IMG/VR virus record: IMGVR_UViG_3300023184_009097
Span: 1-42,114 of that record
Length of the DNA: 42,114 nucleotides
Source of the DNA: a virus
Reading direction: 5' to 3' (one strand)
A model generated the notes under the pieces. The model saw nothing but the letters and a program-made list of their open reading frames with translations, did not search any database and was not told the origin of the DNA. This document shows, in pieces, positions 29,372 through 37,361 of this stretch (its first letter is position 1; every line of letters begins with the position of its first letter). The position numbers were made by a program, and so were the translations under genes.

Positions 29372-29397
29372 AAAAAACCCCCTCTTGGGGGTTTTTT
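29372..29397. terminator. bidirectional terminator
   Basis: AAAAAACCCCC-TCTT-GGGGGTTTTTT between the convergent genes ending at 29369 and 29396. Confidence 0.95.
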
Positions 29398-30424
29398 ATT
29401 TAGAGCGTTTAGATAATTTTCTTAAAATTGATAATATTTGCATAAACTTATTATATTTGAGATTATCTTCGGGAGTGTTGTGAGATTGTATCCAAGGATA
29501 ATTTTTTATTTCAGGTAATGCAAAAATTTCAATATATTTGGCTGCTGGGTTATTTTTAAGGTGTTTTGCTGCAATTTTGACAGCGTCTTTAATATCTTGA
29601 CTTGTGCCTTGTAATATTCCAACTATTTCATTTTGTTCTAAAGAATAATCATCTTTACTAATTGCTTCAGTTACAGAATTTTTTTCACCTGTACCTACTA
29701 AATAAGCGTCAATAGCTGTGCGACCTAAAGTAAGTGTGCTTGAAACAGCATATAAAGCTGTTCCTGTGGCAAACATAATTTGTCCATATACAGGTATAGC
29801 TGCAACAACAGGTAGTGTTAAAGCACCTGCAATTGTCATTATTACGATTTCAATAAATTTGGATCTTTCTTCAGGATCATTCCAAATTTCATCAAATTTT
29901 CCATTATTGATAAGGTCAAAATATTTTGCTATCTCTTGTCTTGACAAATAAAGATTAATTAAAACGCCTATAAAAGGTGTTATTGAAATAAGTTTACTTA
30001 ATATTGGTATTTTGGTGGAAATTTGTGTAGCTGCTTTTTTTGCAGATTCTGCTGCAGCTGGATTATTCTTTATTAAGGTTGCTAAATCTTTTGCTTTTCT
30101 TGCAGCTTGAATTGCTTGTGGAGAGGTGAATGCTACATCAAACGCATCCATAGAACCAAACGCAGCATCTGTTATGAGATCTTTTTGTTTTGCAGAAGCG
30201 TTTGATTTTTCTAATAATTTATATGGATATTGTAATGTTTGAAAGAAAGCTTTTTCAGGAGCTGATTGTTCCTTAATCCAAGCTGGTTGTTTTTCGTAAT
30301 CGTAATTTAATTGAGACAATCTTACATTTACTAAATTTTCATAAAAATCTGCTTGTTCATAATATCCATATGAGTCACAAAGTTTAGCATATGATAAACA
30401 AGCAGATGTAGAAATTCTTAACAT
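29396..30424 (-). CDS. LAQ-module protein with membrane-inserting centre, 342 aa
   Basis: The N-terminal module is divergent: MLRISTSACLSYAKLCDSYG then YYEQADFYENLV. Residues 140-165 (LSKLISITPFIGVLINLYLS) and 195-245 (IEIVIMTIAGALTLPVVAAI and on) are strongly hydrophobic with few charges, giving a helical hairpin reminiscent of pore-forming or tape-like membrane insertion. It faces 28179-29369, which has a similar layout; the two may act together. Function unproven. Confidence 0.6.
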   Translation of the reverse strand: MLRISTSACLSYAKLCDSYGYYEQADFYENLVNVRLSQLNYDYEKQPAWIKEQSAPEKAFFQTLQYPYKLLEKSNASAKQKDLITDAAFGSMDAFDVAFTSPQAIQAARKAKDLATLIKNNPAAAESAKKAATQISTKIPILSKLISITPFIGVLINLYLSRQEIAKYFDLINNGKFDEIWNDPEERSKFIEIVIMTIAGALTLPVVAAIPVYGQIMFATGTALYAVSSTLTLGRTAIDAYLVGTGEKNSVTEAISKDDYSLEQNEIVGILQGTSQDIKDAVKIAAKHLKNNPAAKYIEIFALPEIKNYPWIQSHNTPEDNLKYNKFMQILSILRKLSKRSK

Positions 30425-30470
30425 AATTTATTTATTTATAATTTTATAATTTATAACCTTTTACAAATTA

Positions 30471-30560
30471 TTATCTTGTTGCTATGAGAATAATCAAGTA
30501 TCCTATAATGCTATATAAGATTACAAATAAAGCATCACGTTTTCTATCTTTGTCGTTCAT
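30471..30560 (-). CDS. 29-aa membrane peptide
   Basis: MNDKDRKRDALFVILYSIIG and a short hydrophobic end (YLIILIATR). GGAGGG four bases before the ATG is a strong RBS. Last of a three-gene leftward set starting at 30848. Confidence 0.55.
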   Translation of the reverse strand: MNDKDRKRDALFVILYSIIGYLIILIATR

Positions 30561-30582
30561 ACTTTCCCTCCAGATAAATCTT

Positions 30583-30657
30583 TTATTTCATTGATAATAA
30601 AAGATAAGTGATGAAACCGATTACAAAGAAAACAAATAATCTTCTAACTATTTTCAA
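30583..30657 (-). CDS. 24-aa membrane peptide with TTG start
   Basis: The TTG overlaps the stop of the upstream gene (AGTTGA); product MKIVRRLFVFFVIGFITYLL plus LSMK: basic start and one hydrophobic helix. Coupled translation is plausible but the non-ATG start and size keep confidence low. Confidence 0.35.
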   Translation of the reverse strand: MKIVRRLFVFFVIGFITYLLLSMK

Positions 30658-30848
30658 CTTCTTGTTTTAAGTTCATTATTACAAACGTCGATAAGTCTGT
30701 GGATAGTTTCTTTTGGAAGTTGTTTGACAAGGTCTTCCATGCTTTTAGTTTCCCAGTCTCCTACAATTTTGTTTGCAAATGGAAGTTTATTAAGATTAAC
30801 TTCTGGTACTCCGGCAGCTTTCTTTAATATGTTTGATAAGATGGACAT
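30654..30848 (-). CDS. 64-aa hypothetical protein
   Basis: MSILSNILKKAAGVPEVNLN, then DWETKSMEDLVKQLPKETI, helical throughout. GGAG in the leader (AGAAGGAGAAAATT-ATG) is the RBS. No family recognised. Confidence 0.6.
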   Translation of the reverse strand: MSILSNILKKAAGVPEVNLNKLPFANKIVGDWETKSMEDLVKQLPKETIHRLIDVCNNELKTRS

Positions 30849-30954
30849 AATTTTCTCCTTCTCTAGTTGTGATTTAAATTTTGTATCACATTAATATATT
30901 CTGTTATATTGTTGTGTTTGCTTTTATATGATATTAAGCTTTTGAGGTGTAGAA

Positions 30955-31584
30955 ATGTTTGTTAAATCTTGGAAACATATTTTTATTTGTGAGAGTAATT
31001 TGATTGATCCTCAGCCAGGTTATCTGGGTAATTATCCTGGTTGTCATATGTATGATAATCATCTTCAGGCTTTGAATTTTGCTTTGTCTGATGGCTGGGA
31101 ATTAAATGCTAGTACTCCATTAGACATTCATAGATTTCTCACTCGTGGTATTCCTTATTTTGAGGAAAGAAATAGTTCTGGGCAATATCGTAAAGAAGAT
31201 GTTTATATTGGTCATGAATTATGTCCAAACCATATGATAATTCCTACTCTTATGGAACGATGGTACAAATTTGCCAAAGACATAATGAAAGAAGTTGAGA
31301 ATGGTGTAGTTAATCCTCTTGATGCTGCTTTGTATATTCATCATTTCTTTGAGGTAATTCATCCTTTCATAGATGGCAATGGTCGTACTGGAAGATTGTT
31401 GTTACAGAAGGTATTAAACGATGTTGGAGAATGTCCCGTAATTATTCACTTTGATGATCGTGCAGAATATTACGATTCTATTCAATATTTCCGTGATAGT
31501 TATTGGGCAAACAACACTTTGGATTATGATAGGATATTGTCAGATTTGAAGATGGGAAATTTACTTAATGACTTTCAATTGTGA
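30955..31584 (+). CDS. Fic-family protein (AMPylase-type)
   Basis: 209 residues. The Fic signature HPFIDGNGRTGR (136-147) is complete, with the catalytic His and the anion-binding GNGR. 'SSGQYRKEDVYIG' (74-86) is the usual flap region. 'CESNLIDP' (12-19) lies where class II enzymes carry the inhibitory S/TxxxE(G/N) helix; here Asp replaces Glu and the next residue is Pro, so self-inhibition may be weak. Fic enzymes attach AMP or similar to Ser/Thr/Tyr. A host-takeover or toxin role is possible. The downstream exonuclease gene overlaps by 17 bases. A GAGGTG RBS precedes the ATG. Confidence 0.85.
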   Translation: MFVKSWKHIFICESNLIDPQPGYLGNYPGCHMYDNHLQALNFALSDGWELNASTPLDIHRFLTRGIPYFEERNSSGQYRKEDVYIGHELCPNHMIIPTLMERWYKFAKDIMKEVENGVVNPLDAALYIHHFFEVIHPFIDGNGRTGRLLLQKVLNDVGECPVIIHFDDRAEYYDSIQYFRDSYWANNTLDYDRILSDLKMGNLLNDFQL

Positions 31585-32125
31585 TCGAATTGTAATATTT
31601 GATCTTGAAGCTACTTGTTGGGAAGGGCGGGAGAATTTTCATAAATATCGTGAAGTAATAGCTCTTGGGGCTTGCATTTTGGATATGAAAACTTTAGAAA
31701 TATCTGGCAATTTCAATATTGTTTGCAAGCCCATAAGAAGTGAAATTTCTGAATATTGCACTAGAATCACTGGAATTACAAAAGAGCAAGCTGATAATGG
31801 CGAAGATTTTGGTGATATGTGCAAGATGGTTATGAAAGATCTTAACTCAAAATCTATACCTTGTGCTGCTTGGGGTAATGATGATGAGAAAATGTATAGT
31901 GAATGTCGTGAGAAACAATGTAGATATCCTTTCTCTAATGAATACTTAAATATATCTTTGCTCTATAGTTTGGTTATGGGAAAGCCTTACAATAATGGGC
32001 TAGAACGATCTTTGGCAGAGTTGGGATTAAAGTTTGTTGGAGAGAAGCACGATCCTTATTGGGATGCTTATAATGCTGCAATCGTTTTGAAACATATTGT
32101 GGAGAAAAGTCGTGAAGTTGTTTAG
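31568..32125 (+). CDS. DEDDh 3'-5' exonuclease
   Basis: 185 residues. FDLEATCWEG (D12, E14) is ExoI. 'CKPIRSEISEYCTRITGIT' is the standard beta-hairpin and helix. 'CAAWGNDDEKMYSEC' carries the ExoII Asp, and HDPYWDAYNAA is ExoIII with H-x4-D. Resembles the ERI1/KapD-like group that trims RNA or DNA 3' ends. Overlaps the Fic gene before it and the small gene after it, so the three are co-translated. Confidence 0.85.
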   Translation: MTFNCDRIVIFDLEATCWEGRENFHKYREVIALGACILDMKTLEISGNFNIVCKPIRSEISEYCTRITGITKEQADNGEDFGDMCKMVMKDLNSKSIPCAAWGNDDEKMYSECREKQCRYPFSNEYLNISLLYSLVMGKPYNNGLERSLAELGLKFVGEKHDPYWDAYNAAIVLKHIVEKSREVV

Positions 32126-32345
32126 TCAAATTACCCGTCCATTAATTGCATTAGGATTGAAGACAAGATCTAGAAAGTGGCCTGAAGATTATTATATCTA
32201 TCGTGTTGAAGAAAAATTGATGGATAGTATGGGTAATGAATTTTATTACAATTGGGAAGAATTTATCCGTCTCCATCAGCATATTTTGAATAATGCTGGA
32301 CCTGTTTGGGAGATTTATGAAGAGGTAGAATTCAATAATTTATAA
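32112..32345 (+). CDS. hypothetical protein, 77 aa
   Basis: GTG start at 32112 chosen because GGAG lies seven bases before it; a TTG at 32097 is the longest alternative. Begins MKLFSQITRPLIALGLKTRS; basic N-terminal half, acidic C-terminal half with two Trp (YNWEEF, VWEIYEE). Co-translated with the exonuclease. Confidence 0.55.
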   Translation: MKLFSQITRPLIALGLKTRSRKWPEDYYIYRVEEKLMDSMGNEFYYNWEEFIRLHQHILNNAGPVWEIYEEVEFNNL

Positions 32346-32416
32346 AGTATCACCCTATTAAATCAAGAATAAAACAATAGCTCTCTAACCAAAAAATAAA
32401 CCTGGGGAGGTTGAAA

Positions 32417-35116
32417 ATGAAGAAAGCTATTGTTTTATTTGTGTTTTTATACACATTTGTTTCCTGTGCGTGGGCTCAAAAACCACCACAAGTAAAGAAT
32501 TTTTCTTCTCAAGTAGAATTGTGCTACTGCGTGGGTACTCCATCTAATTATCACGTCAAATTAAGATGGGACTTAATACCTAAATGCACTCGTTATTTTA
32601 TTTATAAGGTTGGTCAAGGTACCAAACCTGATTATTATAAGCCTTATGCGAAACTTGTAAATAACGAGAATATTTTCATTGATAGAAATGTAAAATACCG
32701 TGACAAATGGGATTACTATGTTTGTGGTGTTGTACCATCTGGTTTTTTGCAGATGTCAAATGTTTCCACTGCAATTATTCCATTATTAGTTCTGAAGAAT
32801 CCCGAAGCTCCTGTCAATTTACGAACATTTGGTTTGTGGAATAATGGTGCTTATGATCAGTTAGTTTGGGATCCTAGTCCTGAAGCTGTATCCTACAATA
32901 TTTACAGATACAGTCAAAAAATTGGTTCTTCGAATACTAATTCATTTACAGTAAGTCAATTGGTGTTTGGTGAAGGCTGGACATATACAGTTACCGCAGT
33001 TGATAAAAATGGATTAGAATCTTTGCCTTCTGCTTTAAGTTTAGCAAGAGGTGAATTTGCTCCTAACTATAATTTCGGATGGACTACTAGACCTCCATCA
33101 ACTCCTGGCAAATATGTTGCTGTCCCTGAATGGAATAATGGAAAGCCAAGAAATTTCATAAAGTGGCAAGATCAACAAATTAATGGCCAGGACTCTCCAA
33201 ATGCATATAATATTTACAGAGATGGAACTTTAATTGCAGCCAATTTATGGTCTCAATATTACATAGACAAAGATGTAATATCTGGCAAAACTTACAGATA
33301 TGTTGTTGCTTCTGTGAATAAAAATCATTTTACAGTGCAAGAAACATTTGGCCCAGCAGCAGATATAATAACAAGATTTGGTCCACCAGATCCAATTTCA
33401 ACTCCTGTTAATATTACAGGATACACTCCAAACGATGACAGTGTTGTTGTAAAATTTGATTTGGTTCCTGGTGCTGCAGACTATAAAGTTTATGTAGAAA
33501 ATAATCCAAATACTGTTAAATATTCTTCAGGCTATAATATGGTTGAAATGAATGGTTTGACAAGCAACCAATCATATAATCTTATTGTTGAAGCATTAGA
33601 TAAGTTTGGTCCATATCAACAAATTGATGGCGTGATAGGTCCTGGTGCAAGTGGTCCAAGTGGTGAAGTTCATGCTGGAGTAAATGGTCACGGAGATCCA
33701 TCTAATAATCCAATAGTACTTACAAAATCAGCACCATATAAAGTAACCACAATTCAAAAAACTTTAGCTGGTGAACAAGTATTCTTTGACAACTTTAGAA
33801 ACTTCCAACCGATTGTTCAAATGCCACAAAAGTTAGATGTAGTAGAACAAAGATTTGGAAGAAATTGGCAATATTGGAACAAAAGTGATGTCATTTTAAG
33901 ATGGTATGAAAACGATAAATGGTCATTCTTCTTAGATGATCTTGATACATCTGCTTCAACCGTATTCTTAATGGGTTCTCACTTTATGGACACTATATAT
34001 GATGGTGGAACCTTGGGTCAATCATCAACTCCATCACACGTTAGTAATGGCGTGATGCTGATGAGCCCGAAGAAAACTGCAAATATATCTGGTGGCAAAG
34101 TATTACACCTGACATTTGAAGTTGATCCCCATTTTAGTGGCAGAAGATGGTGTGATATTCTTTTGTTGCCTGCTGGAGAAGTAGTATATTCTGGTAAAGC
34201 AGCTGACAAAATTGCACAAAATACATTATCTGGTAAATTATTCAGATGGGCAATAAATGCTAACAGTTACAATATGAATGTAGACACTGGTTATAATCCA
34301 GATGGCTCTAGAAAATCTTACAATATTCCAGTAAAATTTGCTGGAAGAGATAGTGCCCCTTGGAATTTACCAGCGCCTTATAGAAGAGTTGATTATCGCA
34401 CTGAATATAAAGTTGGTACATTCAAAGTGAATTCTATTAATGATCAACCTTCTTTTACTGAAATAAAATGGACTGCTAATTTTAATGACAATGGTAAATT
34501 TCCAGCTTTTACTATGAATACTGGAGCTGTACCTAGATCAACTTGGATTAGATTTGCTGACTTTGGTGGTGTCAATGAGTATGAACTTACTTCTGACACA
34601 TTGAAAGTATTAGATAATATTGATTTCAACCCAGATTATTGGTGGGTAAGTCAAGATTCAAAAAATAAACTTACAAAATTGATGGATGCTTATTGTACTA
34701 CTCGTTCTGGTGCAATAATTTACAGAGCTTCAAAAAATCCAACTACAGGTTTATTTGAAGGTGATATTTTCTTCAGACCTAGTGTTCAAAGATTAAACGA
34801 GCCATTAAATAGAACTTGGCAAGGATTGGATAGACGATCACAATTTGACTTATATATATCCAAAAATAGAGTGGTGGCAATTGAAGATGGTTATTTAGTA
34901 GCTGATTCTACTTTGCCAGTTGATTTTCCATTCGAAGATATAAATGTTAATTTTGCTCACTTGATCTACCATACATGGAATGAAATTGGTGAAGTTAGAA
35001 CTTATGGTCCTGAAAACTCATATTGGATTAATTTCAGACCTTTTGCTGATGAAAGACACTGGGACAACATGGGATTTGAGGTATTGACAAGCTTCCCTGA
35101 TGTTAAATTATTATAG
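32417..35116 (+). CDS. secreted multi-domain FnIII-like protein, 899 aa
   Basis: Sec signal peptide MKKAIVLFVFLYTFVSCAWA (1-20), cleaved after AWA. At least four FnIII-type units follow: 'VKLRWDLIPKCTRYFIYKVG', 'QLVWDPSPEAVSYNIYR', 'FIKWQDQ...AYNIYRDG' and 'VVVKFDLVPGAADYKVYVE', each with the Trp/hydrophobic strand and 'Y.iYr' pattern, to about residue 410. The C-terminal 480 residues are rich in W, D and N and look like a beta-sandwich lectin or hydrolase-like domain; no active site recognised. GGGGAGG is six bases upstream. Cell-surface binding or a host-derived adhesin is likely. A signal peptide is unusual for a phage protein. Confidence 0.75.
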   Translation: MKKAIVLFVFLYTFVSCAWAQKPPQVKNFSSQVELCYCVGTPSNYHVKLRWDLIPKCTRYFIYKVGQGTKPDYYKPYAKLVNNENIFIDRNVKYRDKWDYYVCGVVPSGFLQMSNVSTAIIPLLVLKNPEAPVNLRTFGLWNNGAYDQLVWDPSPEAVSYNIYRYSQKIGSSNTNSFTVSQLVFGEGWTYTVTAVDKNGLESLPSALSLARGEFAPNYNFGWTTRPPSTPGKYVAVPEWNNGKPRNFIKWQDQQINGQDSPNAYNIYRDGTLIAANLWSQYYIDKDVISGKTYRYVVASVNKNHFTVQETFGPAADIITRFGPPDPISTPVNITGYTPNDDSVVVKFDLVPGAADYKVYVENNPNTVKYSSGYNMVEMNGLTSNQSYNLIVEALDKFGPYQQIDGVIGPGASGPSGEVHAGVNGHGDPSNNPIVLTKSAPYKVTTIQKTLAGEQVFFDNFRNFQPIVQMPQKLDVVEQRFGRNWQYWNKSDVILRWYENDKWSFFLDDLDTSASTVFLMGSHFMDTIYDGGTLGQSSTPSHVSNGVMLMSPKKTANISGGKVLHLTFEVDPHFSGRRWCDILLLPAGEVVYSGKAADKIAQNTLSGKLFRWAINANSYNMNVDTGYNPDGSRKSYNIPVKFAGRDSAPWNLPAPYRRVDYRTEYKVGTFKVNSINDQPSFTEIKWTANFNDNGKFPAFTMNTGAVPRSTWIRFADFGGVNEYELTSDTLKVLDNIDFNPDYWWVSQDSKNKLTKLMDAYCTTRSGAIIYRASKNPTTGLFEGDIFFRPSVQRLNEPLNRTWQGLDRRSQFDLYISKNRVVAIEDGYLVADSTLPVDFPFEDINVNFAHLIYHTWNEIGEVRTYGPENSYWINFRPFADERHWDNMGFEVLTSFPDVKLL

Positions 35117-35136
35117 ATAGATTGTTTTTGTGTTAA

Positions 35137-35172
35137 TGAACTTGTAAGGATTTCTTACAAGTTCATTTTTTT
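35137..35172 (+). terminator. terminator of the secreted FnIII gene
   Basis: TGAACTTGTAAG / CTTACAAGTTCA, five-base loop, T7. Confidence 0.95.
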
Positions 35173-35176
35173 ATGG

Positions 35177-35187
35177 TATTATAAGAT
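35177..35187 (+). promoter_or_regulatory. near-leaderless promoter of the 35188 gene
   Basis: TATTAT, five bases (AAGAT), ATG. Confidence 0.45.
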
Positions 35188-35733
35188 ATGGATAAATTAC
35201 CTAAAAATCAAAAATATTTTTATGATGTCGAAATTAAAAAAGCAAAATTGAATAAGGCAGCTATGAATTATATCGATCCAGGTGAAGATTATTTGCCTTA
35301 TGCTTTAGAGAACAAGCATATTGGAAGTAATTTTGATAGTTTTCTTAAGGTGAATAATATCGAGCTTAAGAGAGATATCAATTGGGCTATCAAAATGTTA
35401 GGGCATGGCAAAATGATGTCAAGAGAAGGCAACCCTAGTCTTACATTATTTCCTAAAAAATATGATCACGCAGAATCTACAATCACCACTGAAGATCTTT
35501 TTGCTGAAGATTGGGTTGTGGTTCCAAATAAATTATTCAAAGATGTATTGGATGATTTAAATGCCGGAAAAACAATCAGACGTAAAAGTTGGCATCCTGA
35601 TTGGGGTGTTGGTAAATATGCTAGATACGGCAAGCTTATTTATTTAGATTTAATTGCTGATGATTGGGAAAGTGTTGATGTTGTGGCAGAAGTGGATAAA
35701 CATCAACAGGACATAAAAGATGGAAAATATTAA
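35188..35733 (+). CDS. protein with C-terminal DUF2829/Tad2-like domain
   Basis: 181 residues. An N-terminal extension of about 110 residues (MDKLPKNQKYFYDVEIKKAK) has no recognised fold but contains 'ITTEDLFAEDWVVV' (about 95-108), itself like the end of a DUF2829 unit. Residues 115-165 (FKDVLDDLNAGKTIRRKSW, then LIADDWESV) are a full DUF2829 pattern with the characteristic R-x-x-W. Two such units may be fused. First gene of a continuous rightward operon to 38602. Confidence 0.55.
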   Translation: MDKLPKNQKYFYDVEIKKAKLNKAAMNYIDPGEDYLPYALENKHIGSNFDSFLKVNNIELKRDINWAIKMLGHGKMMSREGNPSLTLFPKKYDHAESTITTEDLFAEDWVVVPNKLFKDVLDDLNAGKTIRRKSWHPDWGVGKYARYGKLIYLDLIADDWESVDVVAEVDKHQQDIKDGKY

Positions 35734-35920
35734 GATTATAATTCTATCCATTGTCTTTTTATTTGCTCTTATGAGTTGGTCTTACTTTCTCATAGGGGCA
35801 TATAAGACTGTGGTTGTAAAAGATCGATCTTTTTTACAATTCACTTCTTCTTTACTAATTATTAGTGGGATGTTGAGTGCTTTGTTTTTCTTATCATTGC
35901 GAGTGTTAAATGGAAGCTGA
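35720..35920 (+). CDS. 66-aa two-span membrane protein
   Basis: MENIKIIILSIVFLFALMSW spans the membrane, then a short basic loop (KTVVVKDRSF) and a second span (LLIISGMLSALFFLSL). Overlaps the genes on both sides by 11-14 bases, so it is translationally coupled. Function unknown. Confidence 0.6.
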   Translation: MENIKIIILSIVFLFALMSWSYFLIGAYKTVVVKDRSFLQFTSSLLIISGMLSALFFLSLRVLNGS

Positions 35921-36179
35921 TCCAAAGATATTAAGTGAACAATATGTAAGAGGGCGTATTTATAGTTTTGTTAGATTCAAAAAATATTTACAAGAAATTG
36001 CCCATATTTGTTGTGAAGAATTTCAACACAATAAAAATGATATTATAGAAGTAAGTCTTTCTGATGATGGTAAAACTGTTTGGATTCATTTTGACTCTGG
36101 TACTCTTGGTTTTGCATCTGAATTGTTGTGGGATCAAAATGTTAGAGAAACATTTAGGAAAAGTTTTGAGGTTGATTAA
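35910..36179 (+). CDS. hypothetical protein, 89 aa
   Basis: MEADPKILSEQYVRGRIYSF, followed by a Cys-Cys pair (HICCEEF) and a beta-rich end (VWIHFDSGTLGFASEL). Overlaps the next start by one base (TAATG). Not recognised. Confidence 0.6.
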   Translation: MEADPKILSEQYVRGRIYSFVRFKKYLQEIAHICCEEFQHNKNDIIEVSLSDDGKTVWIHFDSGTLGFASELLWDQNVRETFRKSFEVD

Positions 36180-36394
36180 TGCTTCCTATTCCAACACAGG
36201 TAATTGAAATTTTAAATTCTGGGCATATTCTGTGTGTGAAAGATGAGAAAAATACCACTTATTGGAGATTTCAGGATAATAAGCTACAGAATAAAGTAAA
36301 GCATCAATCTGGTGAAACTGACTGGATGGAGATAAAATTTCTTATATTACCTATGGAAGCAAAATACACTCTCAAGAAAGTAAATCAAGAATGA
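36179..36394 (+). CDS. 71-aa hypothetical protein, possibly DUF2829-related
   Basis: MLPIPTQVIEILNSGHILCV then 'TTYWRFQDNKL' and 'WMEIKFLILPMEAKYTL'. The helix-strand start is like the DUF2829 units nearby, but the R-x-x-W and DDWE signatures are missing, so relation is only suggested by size and context. Confidence 0.5.
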   Translation: MLPIPTQVIEILNSGHILCVKDEKNTTYWRFQDNKLQNKVKHQSGETDWMEIKFLILPMEAKYTLKKVNQE

Positions 36395-36747
36395 AAGAAA
36401 AATTCACTTACTTTTGGGATAGGTTTGAAGAAATATTTTCAAATGGTTGGATAGCAAATGAATACACTGAACTTTACACTGAAGATTTGGTTTTGCTTTC
36501 TGATTTCTTGACCAAAAATTATCCCAGAGATTTATCTTTGCCCAAAATATTTGCTGTTGGAGATGATGTCATTTTAGAATGGAATATAAATAACACTGAT
36601 TCATCTCTTGATATCAAAATATGGAATTTGCAAGGTTTATGGCATAGCATAAATCACGACACAGGTGAAGAAGAAGAATTTACTATTGATTTAGTTGATG
36701 ACAATAATTGGAATAAAATTTTTGATAAAATAAGAGAAATCAAATGA
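36391..36747 (+). CDS. hypothetical protein, 118 aa
   Basis: MKEKFTYFWDRFEEIFSNGW; central strands 'IFAVGDDVILEWNINN' and 'LDIKIWNLQGLWHSI', acidic, Trp-rich. ATGA overlap with the previous gene and with the following gene. No family recognised. Confidence 0.6.
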   Translation: MKEKFTYFWDRFEEIFSNGWIANEYTELYTEDLVLLSDFLTKNYPRDLSLPKIFAVGDDVILEWNINNTDSSLDIKIWNLQGLWHSINHDTGEEEEFTIDLVDDNNWNKIFDKIREIK

Positions 36748-36992
36748 AATTTTCTGAAGTGTTAGATGCTTTGATGGAAGGTGAACCAATCACTAGAACT
36801 TCCTGGAAACAAAAATATATGTATTACGACAAAGATGAAGAAGTCTTTGTGTATCATTACAGTGATGATTGTGAATTGATGGATTGGACTCTTGGTTTAG
36901 AACCTCGTGATTTAATTGCTGATGATTGGGACATTGATTATTGGGATACAGACCATATTGTTGACGGTAACAAAAAGGTAGATGAAGAATAA
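36744..36992 (+). CDS. DUF2829/Tad2-like protein
   Basis: 82 residues; the clearest copy in the window. 'MKFSEVLDALMEGEPITRTS' and W21 give the N-terminal 'f.eal..l..G..v.R..W', and 'LEPRDLIADDWDI' gives the C-terminal 'DL.A.DWe'. Typical family length is a little greater. Tad2 proteins bind the cyclic ADP-ribose-type signal of Thoeris defence; the family also includes members without known function. The acidic tail (YWDTDHIVDGNKKVDEE) is extra. Confidence 0.65.
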   Translation: MKFSEVLDALMEGEPITRTSWKQKYMYYDKDEEVFVYHYSDDCELMDWTLGLEPRDLIADDWDIDYWDTDHIVDGNKKVDEE

Positions 36993-36993
36993 A

Positions 36994-37206
36994 ATGGCCA
37001 AATACAAATTGAATTTATCTTTTGACATTGATATTACTGGTGATGAAGATTCAGAAGTGTCAGAAGAAGAAATGATTAAGATGCTTCAAAAACTTTATTA
37101 CAATGATAGAAAAGAGTTTTTGGATTCATTAAGATATTGTTTTGAAGAAGAAAAAGTTAATTATAGTTTAATCATAGAGCCAAAGAAAGTGTATCCAGAA
37201 GATTAA
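36994..37206 (+). CDS. hypothetical acidic protein, 70 aa
   Basis: Start placed at MAKYKLNLSFDIDITG, just after the previous stop; the ATG at 36982 is the longer option. A beta-strand opening is followed by acidic helices (EVSEEEMIKMLQKLYY). Not recognised. Confidence 0.55.
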   Translation: MAKYKLNLSFDIDITGDEDSEVSEEEMIKMLQKLYYNDRKEFLDSLRYCFEEEKVNYSLIIEPKKVYPED

Positions 37207-37208
37207 AC

Positions 37209-37361
37209 ATGACATTTTTTGATTGGCTCAACGCAGTTCATTGGGTATTATTGCCTTTTGGGCCAATAATTATCATTGCAATATTAGGTACACTGATAGC
37301 ATTAGCAGTGAAAATTTTTATTAGATTAGCAAAGTGGATAGCAAAGAAAATAGCACCATGA
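37209..37361 (+). CDS. 50-aa membrane peptide
   Basis: MTFFDWLNAVHWVLLPFGPI and a second hydrophobic stretch to residue 36, ending in a basic amphipathic helix (IRLAKWIAKKIAP). Two bases after the previous stop and ATGA-coupled to the HD gene. Function unknown. Confidence 0.55.
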   Translation: MTFFDWLNAVHWVLLPFGPIIIIAILGTLIALAVKIFIRLAKWIAKKIAP

